This document shows positions 15,720 through 23,621 of a DNA stretch of 64,000 nt, piece after piece. The stretch's first letter is position 1. Each line of letters starts with the position of its first letter. Both the position numbers and the translations under genes were made by a program. Under the pieces are notes generated by a model. That model had not been told where the DNA came from. It made no database searches and saw only the letters and a program-made list of their open reading frames with translations. This DNA is from BP-133 sp040756995 (GTDB lineage Bacteria; Actinomycetota; Acidimicrobiia; IMCC26256; BP-133), in the NCBI GenBank assembly GCA_040756995.1, contig JBFLYK010000007.1, positions 105,510 through 169,509 of the forward strand, written 5' to 3'.

Positions 15720-16496
15720 TCAGGGGCGTTCGGGTTGACAGGCGGGGCACCACAGCGTGGTGCGGCCGCCGCTTCTGGTCCGCTGGAGGGGGCGGCGGCA
15801 ACGCGGACAGGCCGGGTCGGGCTCCGTACGGCGACTGGTGAGCCAGGAACGCTCGGCGGGCACATGGCCCGCTTCGATGGAGTCTTTCAGTACTCGCCGG
15901 AGGGACCGGTGCAGACGGCCCCACTCGTCGGCGTTCAATGAGCTGGGCCTGCGCTGCGGGTTCAGCCGGGCCCGCCACAGGACCTCGTCGGTCACGATGT
16001 TGCCCAGGCCGGCGATCACCGCCTGGTCCATCAGCGCCGCCTTGAGCCCGGTTCGCTTCCCGGAGAGGCGTTCCTCGAGCTGCGCTCTGGTGATGCCCCA
16101 GGCGTCGGGTCCCTGGCGACCGATGATCCGGGCCGCCTCCTCGTCGTCATCGGCCAGCCACAGGCCCTGCAGCTTGCGCTGGTCGCGGTAGCGAAGTTCA
16201 TGGCCGTCCAGGCGCAGCACCATCCGGTCGTGGCGGTGTGGCTCGGCGTCCCACTCGAGGGAGCCGGTCATGCCGAAGTGCATCAGCAGCACCGGTCCAT
16301 CGGTCGGTGCCACCAGCCACTTCCCCCGTCGTTGCGGCGAGCGGAACCGGTGACCCACCAGCGCACGACGGAACCCGGCGCCATCGGCGTTCCGGACGAC
16401 ACCGGCATCAATGACGTCGACATCCTTGATTCGCCCCCGCCGCCCATGGCGCTCCAGACGCCGACGGAAACCCTCGACGTCGGGCAACTCAGGCAT
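15720..16496 (-). CDS. Fpg/Nei-family DNA glycosylase/AP lyase
   Basis: 258 aa. Excises oxidised bases and nicks the abasic site. The N-terminal MPELPDVE provides the catalytic Pro (after Met removal) and Glu; the family usually reads PELPEVE. The conserved Lys sits in RRGKWL, the H2TH region in GLGNIVTDEVLWRA, and the C-terminal zinc finger has CPRC...CPAC. Whether its preference is Fpg (8-oxoguanine) or Nei (oxidised pyrimidines) is not decidable here, so no symbol is given. It overlaps none of its neighbours. Confidence 0.9.
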   Translation of the reverse strand: MPELPDVEGFRRRLERHGRRGRIKDVDVIDAGVVRNADGAGFRRALVGHRFRSPQRRGKWLVAPTDGPVLLMHFGMTGSLEWDAEPHRHDRMVLRLDGHELRYRDQRKLQGLWLADDDEEAARIIGRQGPDAWGITRAQLEERLSGKRTGLKAALMDQAVIAGLGNIVTDEVLWRARLNPQRRPSSLNADEWGRLHRSLRRVLKDSIEAGHVPAERSWLTSRRTEPDPACPRCRRPLQRTRSGGRTTLWCPACQPERP

Positions 16497-16585
16497 CAGC
16501 CCCGGTGCTCTGTCTGCATCAGTCGGCTATCTACCCGGCCGAGGCCGGCTCCCAACGCGCCGGTCGCGGCGGACCCCCGGCCGGC

Positions 16586-17146
16586 TCAGGGACGGAGGTG
16601 ACGGGCGAACTCGAAGCGGTTCTCGAGGAGGTGGAGGTCCATGGCGAAGCTCGTCACCACCTCGGCTTCGACCTTCGCCACCAGGCACGTCAGCTCGTCG
16701 GCGGCGATGGCATCCCGGGCGGCGGTGGTGAAGTCGTCAAGGGTGCTGACGGTCCCTACCCGGTTGATCCCGGCGGCCCTGGCGGCGGCGGCGAGGTCGA
16801 CGCCGTGGGACGTCGGGGTCGGATGCCCGCCGATCGAGACGAAGCTGGCGTTGTCGAAGACGATGTGGGTCAGGTTCGGCGGTGCCTGGCGGGCGAGCGT
16901 GGTCAGCCCGCCGAGGTTCATCAGCAGCGAGCCGTCGCCGTCGAGCACGACGACCCGACGCTCCGGCTGGGTGAGCGCGATGCCGAGCCCGAGGGAGGGT
17001 GCGAGGCCCATGGCGTGCTGCAGATAGAAGAAGGAGGGCCGGTGCCCGACACTGTGCAGCTCGGCGGCCACCGCGCCCATGATCGTCACCACGGCGCATT
17101 CCGACAGCTCGGCGTGGATGGCGGCCAGGCATTCCTTGCGCTTCAT
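16586..17146 (-). CDS. TPP-dependent decarboxylase, beta (PP-domain) subunit, sulfopyruvate/phosphonopyruvate type
   Basis: 186 aa. Carries the thiamine-diphosphate site: VVLDGDGSLLMNLGG ... FDNASF. The protein is only the C-terminal third of a classical decarboxylase, as in ComE of the two-subunit sulfopyruvate decarboxylase. ATG 17146 overlaps the alpha-subunit stop (ATGA), so the two are translationally coupled. The reaction would be non-oxidative decarboxylation of a 2-oxoacid to an aldehyde. Neighbourhood with a DpgC-like enzyme suggests an arylglyoxylate substrate (inference). Confidence 0.83.
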   Translation of the reverse strand: MKRKECLAAIHAELSECAVVTIMGAVAAELHSVGHRPSFFYLQHAMGLAPSLGLGIALTQPERRVVVLDGDGSLLMNLGGLTTLARQAPPNLTHIVFDNASFVSIGGHPTPTSHGVDLAAAARAAGINRVGTVSTLDDFTTAARDAIAADELTCLVAKVEAEVVTSFAMDLHLLENRFEFARHLRP

Positions 17147-17661
17147 CCTTCCGGCTCCCACAGGAACTGGCGGGTGAGAAGCAGCGCCACCGGGAACAGC
17201 GAGGACCCCGCCAGCGTGAGGGCGTCGCCCACCTTCCGGGCCGCCTCGTCGGGATCGACGATGTCGTCGCGGACGATCCCCACTGCGTCGAGCACCCGGC
17301 GGGTGTGCCGTCCGCCCTCGGTCTGCCACGGATCACGTTCGCCGAAATGGCCCCGGTCGCTGATGAGGAGCAGCAGCGGAATCCGGTAGAGCATGGCGCC
17401 CGAGATCACGGCGTTGAGCGCCGAGAAGAGCCCGTGGTTCTGCATGAGCACCGCCGCCCGGGCTCCGGCCAGGTGGGCGCCCATGGCGATGCCGACGGCC
17501 TCGTCCTCCTTGACGACTTCGACGACCCACAGCCCCGGATCACCCTCCAGAGATCGCAGCAGCGGCACGAGCCACGTCTCCGGCAGGGTGGCGACCAGCT
17601 CGACCCCGGCCCCCGCCAGGGCGTCGTGGAGGACCTTGGCCCGAGTTGGCGACGGAGGCAC
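17143..17661 (-). CDS. TPP-dependent decarboxylase, alpha (PYR-domain) subunit
   Basis: 172 aa, the N-terminal pyrimidine-binding domain, as in ComD. The conserved Glu region is VVKEDEAVGIAMGAHLAGA, and VLMQNHGLFSALNAVISG is typical of sulfopyruvate/phosphonopyruvate decarboxylases. No methanogen-type coenzyme M pathway genes are nearby, so the name reflects fold, not substrate. Its start faces the DpgC-like gene across a 48-bp gap. Confidence 0.83.
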   Translation of the reverse strand: MPPSPTRAKVLHDALAGAGVELVATLPETWLVPLLRSLEGDPGLWVVEVVKEDEAVGIAMGAHLAGARAAVLMQNHGLFSALNAVISGAMLYRIPLLLLISDRGHFGERDPWQTEGGRHTRRVLDAVGIVRDDIVDPDEAARKVGDALTLAGSSLFPVALLLTRQFLWEPEG

Positions 17662-17709
17662 GAGCGGTCAGAGTAGACGGCGCTCCCGGAGGGAAGGAAG
17701 CGAAAGCCG

Positions 17710-18912
17710 ATGGTGCATGACACCCGACGGATGACCGACGAGCGGCTCAAACGGGAAGCGCAGCTGCGCCTGGAGATCGAATCGATCTACGAGGAGCTCA
17801 CCGGAGGATTCCAGCGGTCGCTCCGGCTCGACGAGCTCGTGGCGGCGGCCGCCGAGCACCGGGCCGGACTCGTGCCGACCGCCGAGGAGATGGCGGCGGA
17901 GCGCCGGCTCCCCCAGCGGGACAAGCAGGGCCTGGAGATCGACCAGGGCATTTTCCTGGGCCAGGTCCTGGCCCATCCCCGCTGCGGCGCCCACCTGGTC
18001 CACGCCATGTCCCAGCCCAAACGGGAGGCCCTCGAGGCGCTGGCCGGTTTCCGCCGGACGGGCGCGCTCGACCTCGGGCCCGTCCGCATCGATCGACAGG
18101 GCCGGATCGCGCTCATCACCCTGCAGAACCACGCCTTCCTCAATGCCGAAGACGAGCCGTGGGCGGCGGCGCTGGAGACGGCCGTCGACCTGGCGCTCCT
18201 CGACGACGACGTCGACATCGGCATCCTGCGAGGAGCGGTGGCCATACACCCCAAGTACGCCGGGCGGCGGGTGTTCAGTGCCGGCGTCAACCTGACCCAT
18301 CTCTACTGGGGTGGCATCGGCCTGATCGGCTACATGCTGGACAAGGAACTGGGGGCCATCGCCAAGCTCTACCGCGGCCACGACCTCGCCCCCTTCGACC
18401 ACACCGATCTCGAGATCCGCCGGGAGAAGCCCTGGATCGCGGCGGTGGAGAGCTTCGCCATCGGTGGTGGCTGCCAGCTCCTCCTCGTCGTCGACCACAT
18501 CGTCGCCGAGGACCAGGCTTTCTTCAGTCTGCCGGCCCGCTACGAAGGCATCATCCCGGGACTGGCCAACCTCCGGCTCCCCCGCTTCATCGGCGAACGC
18601 CGCACCCGCGACGCCATTCTCTTCAACACCCGCCTCCCCGCCGGCAGCGACGAAGGCCGGCTCCTGGCCGACATCGTCGTCCCCGCCGCCGAGATGGATG
18701 ACGCCACCGGGCGCACCGCGGCCACGCTGCTCGAAGCCGGGACGGCCAGCCTGGTCGCCAACCGCAAGGCCACCCGGGTCGCCGCCGAACCACTCGACGT
18801 CTTCCGCCGCTACATGGCCAACTACGCTCGGGAACAAGCCCTCTGCCTCTACAGCGATGCCCTGATCAGCAACCTCGAGCGCAACTGGGACGCCCACCGG
18901 CGCCGACCCTGA
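17710..18912 (+). CDS. DpgC-like cofactor-free acyl-CoA dioxygenase
   Basis: 400 aa. An N-terminal helical domain (1-110) precedes a crotonase domain, the layout of DpgC, which converts 3,5-dihydroxyphenylacetyl-CoA plus O2 to 3,5-dihydroxyphenylglyoxylate in glycopeptide biosynthesis. DpgC-like signatures are RRVFSAGVNLTHLYWGG, AVESFAIGGGCQLLLVVDH and LPARYEGIIPGLANLRLPRF. No DpgA, B or D homologue is present, so this is probably a catabolic relative acting on an aryl- or alkylacetyl-CoA. The divergent decarboxylase pair could take the resulting 2-oxoacid to an aldehyde. Ordinary enoyl-CoA hydratase activity is less likely given the N-terminal domain. Confidence 0.82.
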   Translation: MVHDTRRMTDERLKREAQLRLEIESIYEELTGGFQRSLRLDELVAAAAEHRAGLVPTAEEMAAERRLPQRDKQGLEIDQGIFLGQVLAHPRCGAHLVHAMSQPKREALEALAGFRRTGALDLGPVRIDRQGRIALITLQNHAFLNAEDEPWAAALETAVDLALLDDDVDIGILRGAVAIHPKYAGRRVFSAGVNLTHLYWGGIGLIGYMLDKELGAIAKLYRGHDLAPFDHTDLEIRREKPWIAAVESFAIGGGCQLLLVVDHIVAEDQAFFSLPARYEGIIPGLANLRLPRFIGERRTRDAILFNTRLPAGSDEGRLLADIVVPAAEMDDATGRTAATLLEAGTASLVANRKATRVAAEPLDVFRRYMANYAREQALCLYSDALISNLERNWDAHRRRP

Positions 18913-18936
18913 CCGGTCGAGGGCCGGCCGGGCGGT

Positions 18937-20565
18937 TCAGCCGGTGCCGGTGTTGGCCGAAGCCTGGCGCCACCATTGGTCGGCTTTGGCGAGGCGGCGT
19001 TCGAGTTGCTCGACGGTCGCTTCGCTGATCCGCTTCAGGCCGATCGAGCGGTTGAGTTCGCCGTTGATGGCGGCGTGGGTCAGGCCGGTCGCCCGGGCGA
19101 TCATGCGGACCCGGGCCATGTTGGCGTCACGCAGGCGTTGCTTGTGTTCCCGGAGCGTCCGGCCGTCGGGGACGACCGCGGCCAGGTGCCGGCCGCCGGT
19201 CGGCAGCGGCGGGAGCGGCACGACGAGCGTGGCGTCCTCGTCGGGCTCGGGGAGCCCGTCCTCATCGACCATCCACTCCGCCCCGTCGCTCATTCCGGTC
19301 GGCACTGCCGAGATCGGGGCGAAGAACGAACCCTGCTCCGGTTCGACCAACTCCTCCACCGGCTCGGCCCGGGGCACTACCTCCCGGTCCTCATGGCGGA
19401 GGGAGTGGCGACGCTGCTCGGCGATGGAGAACGCCCGGGCCCGCAACCGCGGCTCGTCAGGGATGAACAGGAACGACTTCTGGCCCCGCACGCCCTTCGT
19501 CCAGCGGACGAGGCGGCCGACGGCCTGGCGGAAGAACAGCTCCGTGGTCGTCGTGGTGGCGAACACGCCCACCCGGAGCCGCGGGATGTCGACGCCTTCC
19601 GAGACCATGCGGACAGCGACGATCCAGGGCTCGGTGCCGGCGGCGAAGCGGGAGATGTGGCTCGATGCCTCGGGGTCGTCCGACGTCGCCACCACCGCCC
19701 GGACCCCGAGCCGCTCCCGGAACAGGCGGGCGATGCCCTTGGCATGGTCCTGGTCGGTGGCGATGACCAGGCCGCCGGCGTCGGGCTGGCGCGCCCGGAT
19801 GGCCAGCAACTGCTCATGGGCCTGGCGGAGCACGTGGGGCAGCCACTCCCCTTCCAGCGAATAGGCGGTGCGCAGCCGCTGCCCGGCCCGGGCGGCGTCC
19901 AGCGGGTCGTCGAAACTGTGGGAGTGGAAGCTGCCGTCGGGCGCGGTCCACTCCATCAGCCCGTCGACCCGGGGAAAGTACACCGGCCGCACGACTCCGC
20001 CGTCGGCCAGCGCGTCGCCGTAGCCGTACTCGTAGTCGGCCACCGCCTCCTCGTGCTGGTAGCGCACGAACGGAATGGCGCAGACGTCCGACCGGAACGG
20101 CGTGCCCGACAGCGCCAGGCGGCGGGCCGCCGGATCGAAGGCGGTGCGGATGGCGTCGCCCCACGCCCGCTCGTCGGCAGCGTGGTGGATCTCGTCGAAG
20201 ATCACGAAGCTGCCCGCCGCCAACCCCCGGATGACTCCGGCGCAGCCCGCCACCTGCTGGTACGTCATGACGACACCGTGCGTGTCGCCCGGCAACGCCC
20301 CCTCGGCCGCCGACCACCGGGGATCGAGGTGCAGGTCGAACGACAGCGCCGCCCGCGCCCACTGCACCTTCAGGTGAGCGGTCGGTACGACGACGAGCAG
20401 CCGCCGGACGGGCTCGGCCGCCAGCGCCTGGCGGGCCGCCATCAGGGCGAACGTCGTCTTGCCCGCTCCCGGAGTGGCCACGGCCAGGAAGTCGGCGGAT
20501 TCGCTGGCGGCCAGCCGCTCGAGCGCGGCCTTCTGCCAGGGTCGGAGAGTGACGGTGCGAGCCAT
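18937..20565 (-). CDS. SF2 DEAD/DEAH-box helicase
   Basis: 542 aa. Motif I (Walker A) ATPGAGKTT, motif II DEIHH, motif III LSGTPFRS, and helicase-C motifs MVSEGVDIPRL and FFRQAVGRLVRW. The C-terminal ~150 residues include a Pro/Asp-rich linker and a possible small helical DNA-binding element (RMIARATGLTHAAINGELN). The layout resembles XPB/UvsW-like or restriction-associated helicases, but no nuclease or methylase accompanies it. Probably DNA repair or an unassigned role. Confidence 0.88.
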   Translation of the reverse strand: MARTVTLRPWQKAALERLAASESADFLAVATPGAGKTTFALMAARQALAAEPVRRLLVVVPTAHLKVQWARAALSFDLHLDPRWSAAEGALPGDTHGVVMTYQQVAGCAGVIRGLAAGSFVIFDEIHHAADERAWGDAIRTAFDPAARRLALSGTPFRSDVCAIPFVRYQHEEAVADYEYGYGDALADGGVVRPVYFPRVDGLMEWTAPDGSFHSHSFDDPLDAARAGQRLRTAYSLEGEWLPHVLRQAHEQLLAIRARQPDAGGLVIATDQDHAKGIARLFRERLGVRAVVATSDDPEASSHISRFAAGTEPWIVAVRMVSEGVDIPRLRVGVFATTTTTELFFRQAVGRLVRWTKGVRGQKSFLFIPDEPRLRARAFSIAEQRRHSLRHEDREVVPRAEPVEELVEPEQGSFFAPISAVPTGMSDGAEWMVDEDGLPEPDEDATLVVPLPPLPTGGRHLAAVVPDGRTLREHKQRLRDANMARVRMIARATGLTHAAINGELNRSIGLKRISEATVEQLERRLAKADQWWRQASANTGTG

Positions 20566-20590
20566 GCAGGCCGCAGATCATGGCAGGCTG

Positions 20591-21040
20591 TCACGATCCG
20601 CCGGGTGATGCCCCCTGACCTGCAGCTTTGGCGTCGCCGAGAGGGACGCCGTTGGCCTCGCTCATCACGATGACGCAGACACCCATCACCATGCCGGCCG
20701 CCAGGGCGAAGATTCCACACCAGGCGATGAATCCCGCTGCCGTGCAGGCCAGCGCCGCTCCGGCGATGAGCGCGACGAGCCCGACGGCGGCGAGCAGGAC
20801 CTGGCCGGTCGAGGCGGACCCCCGCCCGTCAGTCACGGGTCGCAGCGGACGTTTCGGCGACGGGATGCCAACCCATTTCCTCGACGGGAGGCCATGGCGG
20901 GGACGCCGTTCAGGGGACCGAGGTTCCCCCAGGTCGACCAGCTGTAACGCCAGCCACCAGTCTTCGGCCGGCATCGCCGCCGCCATCTCGAGCAGGGTGC
21001 TCTGCTCTTCCGTGGTGAGCAGCACTTGATCGTGGTCCAC
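20591..21040 (-). CDS. Small membrane protein, 149 aa (two TM)
   Basis: GTG 21040 follows AGGAGG at 7 nt. N-terminal helical region (VLLTTEEQSTLLEMAAAM), a basic linker, then two adjoining membrane helices (about 90-135). Actinobacterial DUF3040-type proteins have a similar layout, but the sequence match is not clear, so no family is claimed. It lies between the signalling operon and the helicase on the same strand. Confidence 0.62.
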   Translation of the reverse strand: MDHDQVLLTTEEQSTLLEMAAAMPAEDWWLALQLVDLGEPRSPERRPRHGLPSRKWVGIPSPKRPLRPVTDGRGSASTGQVLLAAVGLVALIAGAALACTAAGFIAWCGIFALAAGMVMGVCVIVMSEANGVPLGDAKAAGQGASPGGS

Positions 21041-21090
21041 GGGCGGGCCTCCTGATGCCTTCTCACGTACCCGTCCGGAGCACGAGTCAT

Positions 21091-23265
21091 TCAGGCTGTG
21101 AGCCGGGTTGTGCCGCGGTCTGCCAGCCAGGCCGACAGGGCGGTGGTCGGCTGGGGCCGGGAGAACAGGAAACCCTGAGCCGTGTCGCAACCCATCGCCC
21201 GGAGCGCCTCGAGCTGCTCGGGCCGCTCGACGCCTTCGGCCACCACCTGGAGCGACAACGCATGGGCCAGCTCGACGACGCTGCGGACGATGGCCGTGTC
21301 GCTGGCGTCGATGTGGAGGCCGGCGACGAAGGACCGGTCGATCTTGACCGCGTCGACCGGAAACCGCTTCAGATACGTGAGGGACGAGAACCCCGTTCCG
21401 AAATCGTCGATGGCCAACCGCACACCGAGGGACCGCAGGTCGAGCAGTGTCCGGATGTGGCGGTCGACGTCTTCGAGCAGGACGCTCTCCGTCAGTTCCA
21501 GGCAGAGGGCGGACGGCTCGAGCCCGCTGTCCGCCAGCGCCTCCCGGACGTGATCCAACAGCGCCGGGTGACGGAGATGGTGAACGGAGAGGTTGACCCC
21601 GACGGCGAACTTGGGATCGTCGAAGGCTTGTCTCCAGGCGGCGCACTGCCGGGCCGCCTCGGAGAGCACGGACACACCGATCGGGATGATCAGCCCCGAC
21701 TCCTCCGCGACATCGATGAACTCGGCCGGCATGACCACGCCTTTCGTGGGGTGATGCCACCGGACGAGCGCCTCGACGCCGACCGGACGACCGGACACCA
21801 CGTCGACCACCGGCTGGTAGAACACCCCCATCTCCTGGCGCTTGATCGCCCAGTGCAGCGACGTCTGCAGCTCCAGGCGGGCCGCGGCCTCGATGCGCAT
21901 GGTCTCGTCGAAGAACTCGCAGCGGGCTCGGCCATGCTCCTTGGCCCGGTACATGGCGGCATCGGCGTCGCGGAGCAGTTCGGAGCCGGATTCGGAACCG
22001 TTCGCCACGGCGATCCCGATGCTGACCGTCAAGAACATGTCGTCGCCGTCGATGCGGAACGGCTGGCGCAGGGTGTCCGACACCCGCTCCGCCACGTGCA
22101 TGGCCACGTCGAATCCGCCGCCGTCCTGGCACACCATGACGAACTCGTCGCCGCCGAAGCGGGCCACCGTGTCGGTCGGCCGGAGAATGGCCCGCAAGCG
22201 GTCCGCCACGCCGACGAGGAGGTCATCGCCGACCGGGTGTCCACGGCTGTCGTTGATCAACTTGAACCGGTCGACGTCGAGGAACAGCACCGCCACCCGC
22301 GTCCGGTCTCGGCGGGCCTGGGCGAGCGCCTGCTCCAGACGGTCGAGCAGCAGCGCCCGATTCGGAAGGCCGGTGAGGGCGTCGTGGAGGGCCTGATGGG
22401 CCAGTGTCGCCTCCACCTCTTTGCGTTCCGTGATGTCCTGGGTGGTGCCGAGCAGTCGGACGGGCGTGCCGTCGGCGTCGACCTCCACCCTGCCCCGCAC
22501 CAGCACCCATGAGACCTCGGCCCCCGGCGGCTGAATGCGCAGCTCGAAGGCAAAGGACGCCCGCCGTTCGAGGGCGTCCTGGACGCTCCCGACGGCGAAG
22601 AGCAGGTCGTCGGGCACCACGTGAACCAGCAGATCCTCGTACCGCTCGACCGGCTCGTCAGGATCGAGGCCCGACAACCGCTTGAGCTCCGCCGAGGCGG
22701 TCAGCGTCCCGGAGGTCAGATCCCACTCCCAGCTCCCGATCCGGGCGATCCGCTGCGCCTCGGCGAGACGCTCCCCTTCGGCCTTCAGCTCCAGGGTCCG
22801 TTCCCGGACGCTCGCTTCCAGCGTCGCGTTGGCCTCTTGGAGCTGCACCAGCAACCGCCGGTTCTCGACCACGAGGCGCCGGCGATCCCAGGCGGCGCGC
22901 ACCACCCGGAGGAACGCTTCGGCGCGGACCGGCTTGGTCAGGTAGTCGTCGACCCGGGCCACGGCGGCCACCGCCGTCTCCAGCGACGCGTTCCCGGTCA
23001 GAACGATCACCGGCAAGTCCGGGTCGGTGTCCTTGAGCCGGGCGGCCAGCTCCAACCCGGTGCCGTCGGGGAGCTGATAGTCGACAACCGCCACGGCGAT
23101 CGGCCCTTCCGCCTGCCGCGCCACCGCCTCGGCCGCGGTGGCCGCCGACCGGGCGGACAGACCGGCCAGCGCGAGGATGTCGACCAGGCTCTCCAGGGTC
23201 GCGTTGTGGTCGTCGACGACCAGCACCTCGAAATTGTCGAGGGAACCGACCGGCGTTTCCGTCAT
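21091..23265 (-). CDS. Receiver-PAS-GGDEF-EAL cyclic-di-GMP enzyme
   Basis: 724 aa. Receiver domain about 10-130 (phospho-acceptor in VVDYQLPDGTG, Lys in YLTKP), coiled linker, PAS/PAC about 170-285 (ending GTTQDITERK), GGDEF about 290-450 with intact RFGGDEF and an RxxD inhibitory site five residues before it (RPTD), then EAL about 465-715 with VEALVRW, VNLSVHHL, LELTES, IDDFGTGFSSL, KIDRSF and EGVE. Both synthesis and hydrolysis of c-di-GMP look possible. ATG 23265 overlaps the upstream receiver gene, so the three signalling genes are coupled. Confidence 0.93.
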   Translation of the reverse strand: MTETPVGSLDNFEVLVVDDHNATLESLVDILALAGLSARSAATAAEAVARQAEGPIAVAVVDYQLPDGTGLELAARLKDTDPDLPVIVLTGNASLETAVAAVARVDDYLTKPVRAEAFLRVVRAAWDRRRLVVENRRLLVQLQEANATLEASVRERTLELKAEGERLAEAQRIARIGSWEWDLTSGTLTASAELKRLSGLDPDEPVERYEDLLVHVVPDDLLFAVGSVQDALERRASFAFELRIQPPGAEVSWVLVRGRVEVDADGTPVRLLGTTQDITERKEVEATLAHQALHDALTGLPNRALLLDRLEQALAQARRDRTRVAVLFLDVDRFKLINDSRGHPVGDDLLVGVADRLRAILRPTDTVARFGGDEFVMVCQDGGGFDVAMHVAERVSDTLRQPFRIDGDDMFLTVSIGIAVANGSESGSELLRDADAAMYRAKEHGRARCEFFDETMRIEAAARLELQTSLHWAIKRQEMGVFYQPVVDVVSGRPVGVEALVRWHHPTKGVVMPAEFIDVAEESGLIIPIGVSVLSEAARQCAAWRQAFDDPKFAVGVNLSVHHLRHPALLDHVREALADSGLEPSALCLELTESVLLEDVDRHIRTLLDLRSLGVRLAIDDFGTGFSSLTYLKRFPVDAVKIDRSFVAGLHIDASDTAIVRSVVELAHALSLQVVAEGVERPEQLEALRAMGCDTAQGFLFSRPQPTTALSAWLADRGTTRLTA

Positions 23266-23621
23266 GCCGCCATGGCCCGGGCCACCACGTCGAGCAGCCG
23301 GGGTGGCGGGACAGGCTTGTGCATGACGGCGAACGCCTTGGTTTCGGCGGCGGCCGCGAGATGTTCGTCGGCGACGTAGGCCGACATGAACACCACCGGC
23401 GGCGGTGGGCCGCCCAGCTCCCGTGCCACCGAGATGCCGTCCCGAACGGGCATCCGGATGTCCATGACGACCACCGAGAAGGTGCCGCTGCGAAGGTGGC
23501 GGAGCGCGTCCTCCCCGTCCGTCGCCGTCGTGACGTCGTAGCCGGTGGCCGTGAGGATGTCGGCGATCGTCTCCCGCATGCCCACCTCGTCATCGACGAC
23601 GAGGACGGTACCCCGGCTCAT
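23262..23621 (-). CDS. Single-domain response regulator (receiver only)
   Basis: 119 aa, only a receiver: VVDDE acidic pocket, Asp in VVVMDIRMP, MSAY switch, MHKP Lys. No output domain. It sits between the kinase and the GGDEF-EAL protein with 4-bp overlaps on both sides and is probably a phosphotransfer intermediate or phosphate sink of the same pathway. Confidence 0.9.
   Translation of the reverse strand: MSRGTVLVVDDEVGMRETIADILTATGYDVTTATDGEDALRHLRSGTFSVVVMDIRMPVRDGISVARELGGPPPPVVFMSAYVADEHLAAAAETKAFAVMHKPVPPPRLLDVVARAMAA

Noticed and set aside
16586..17661. Coenzyme M biosynthesis (ComDE) assignment
   Set aside because: Only the fold matches; no other coenzyme M genes, so substrate naming would be unsupported.
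17710..18912. Glycopeptide antibiotic biosynthesis cluster
   Set aside because: No DpgA, DpgB, DpgD or NRPS genes accompany the DpgC-like enzyme.
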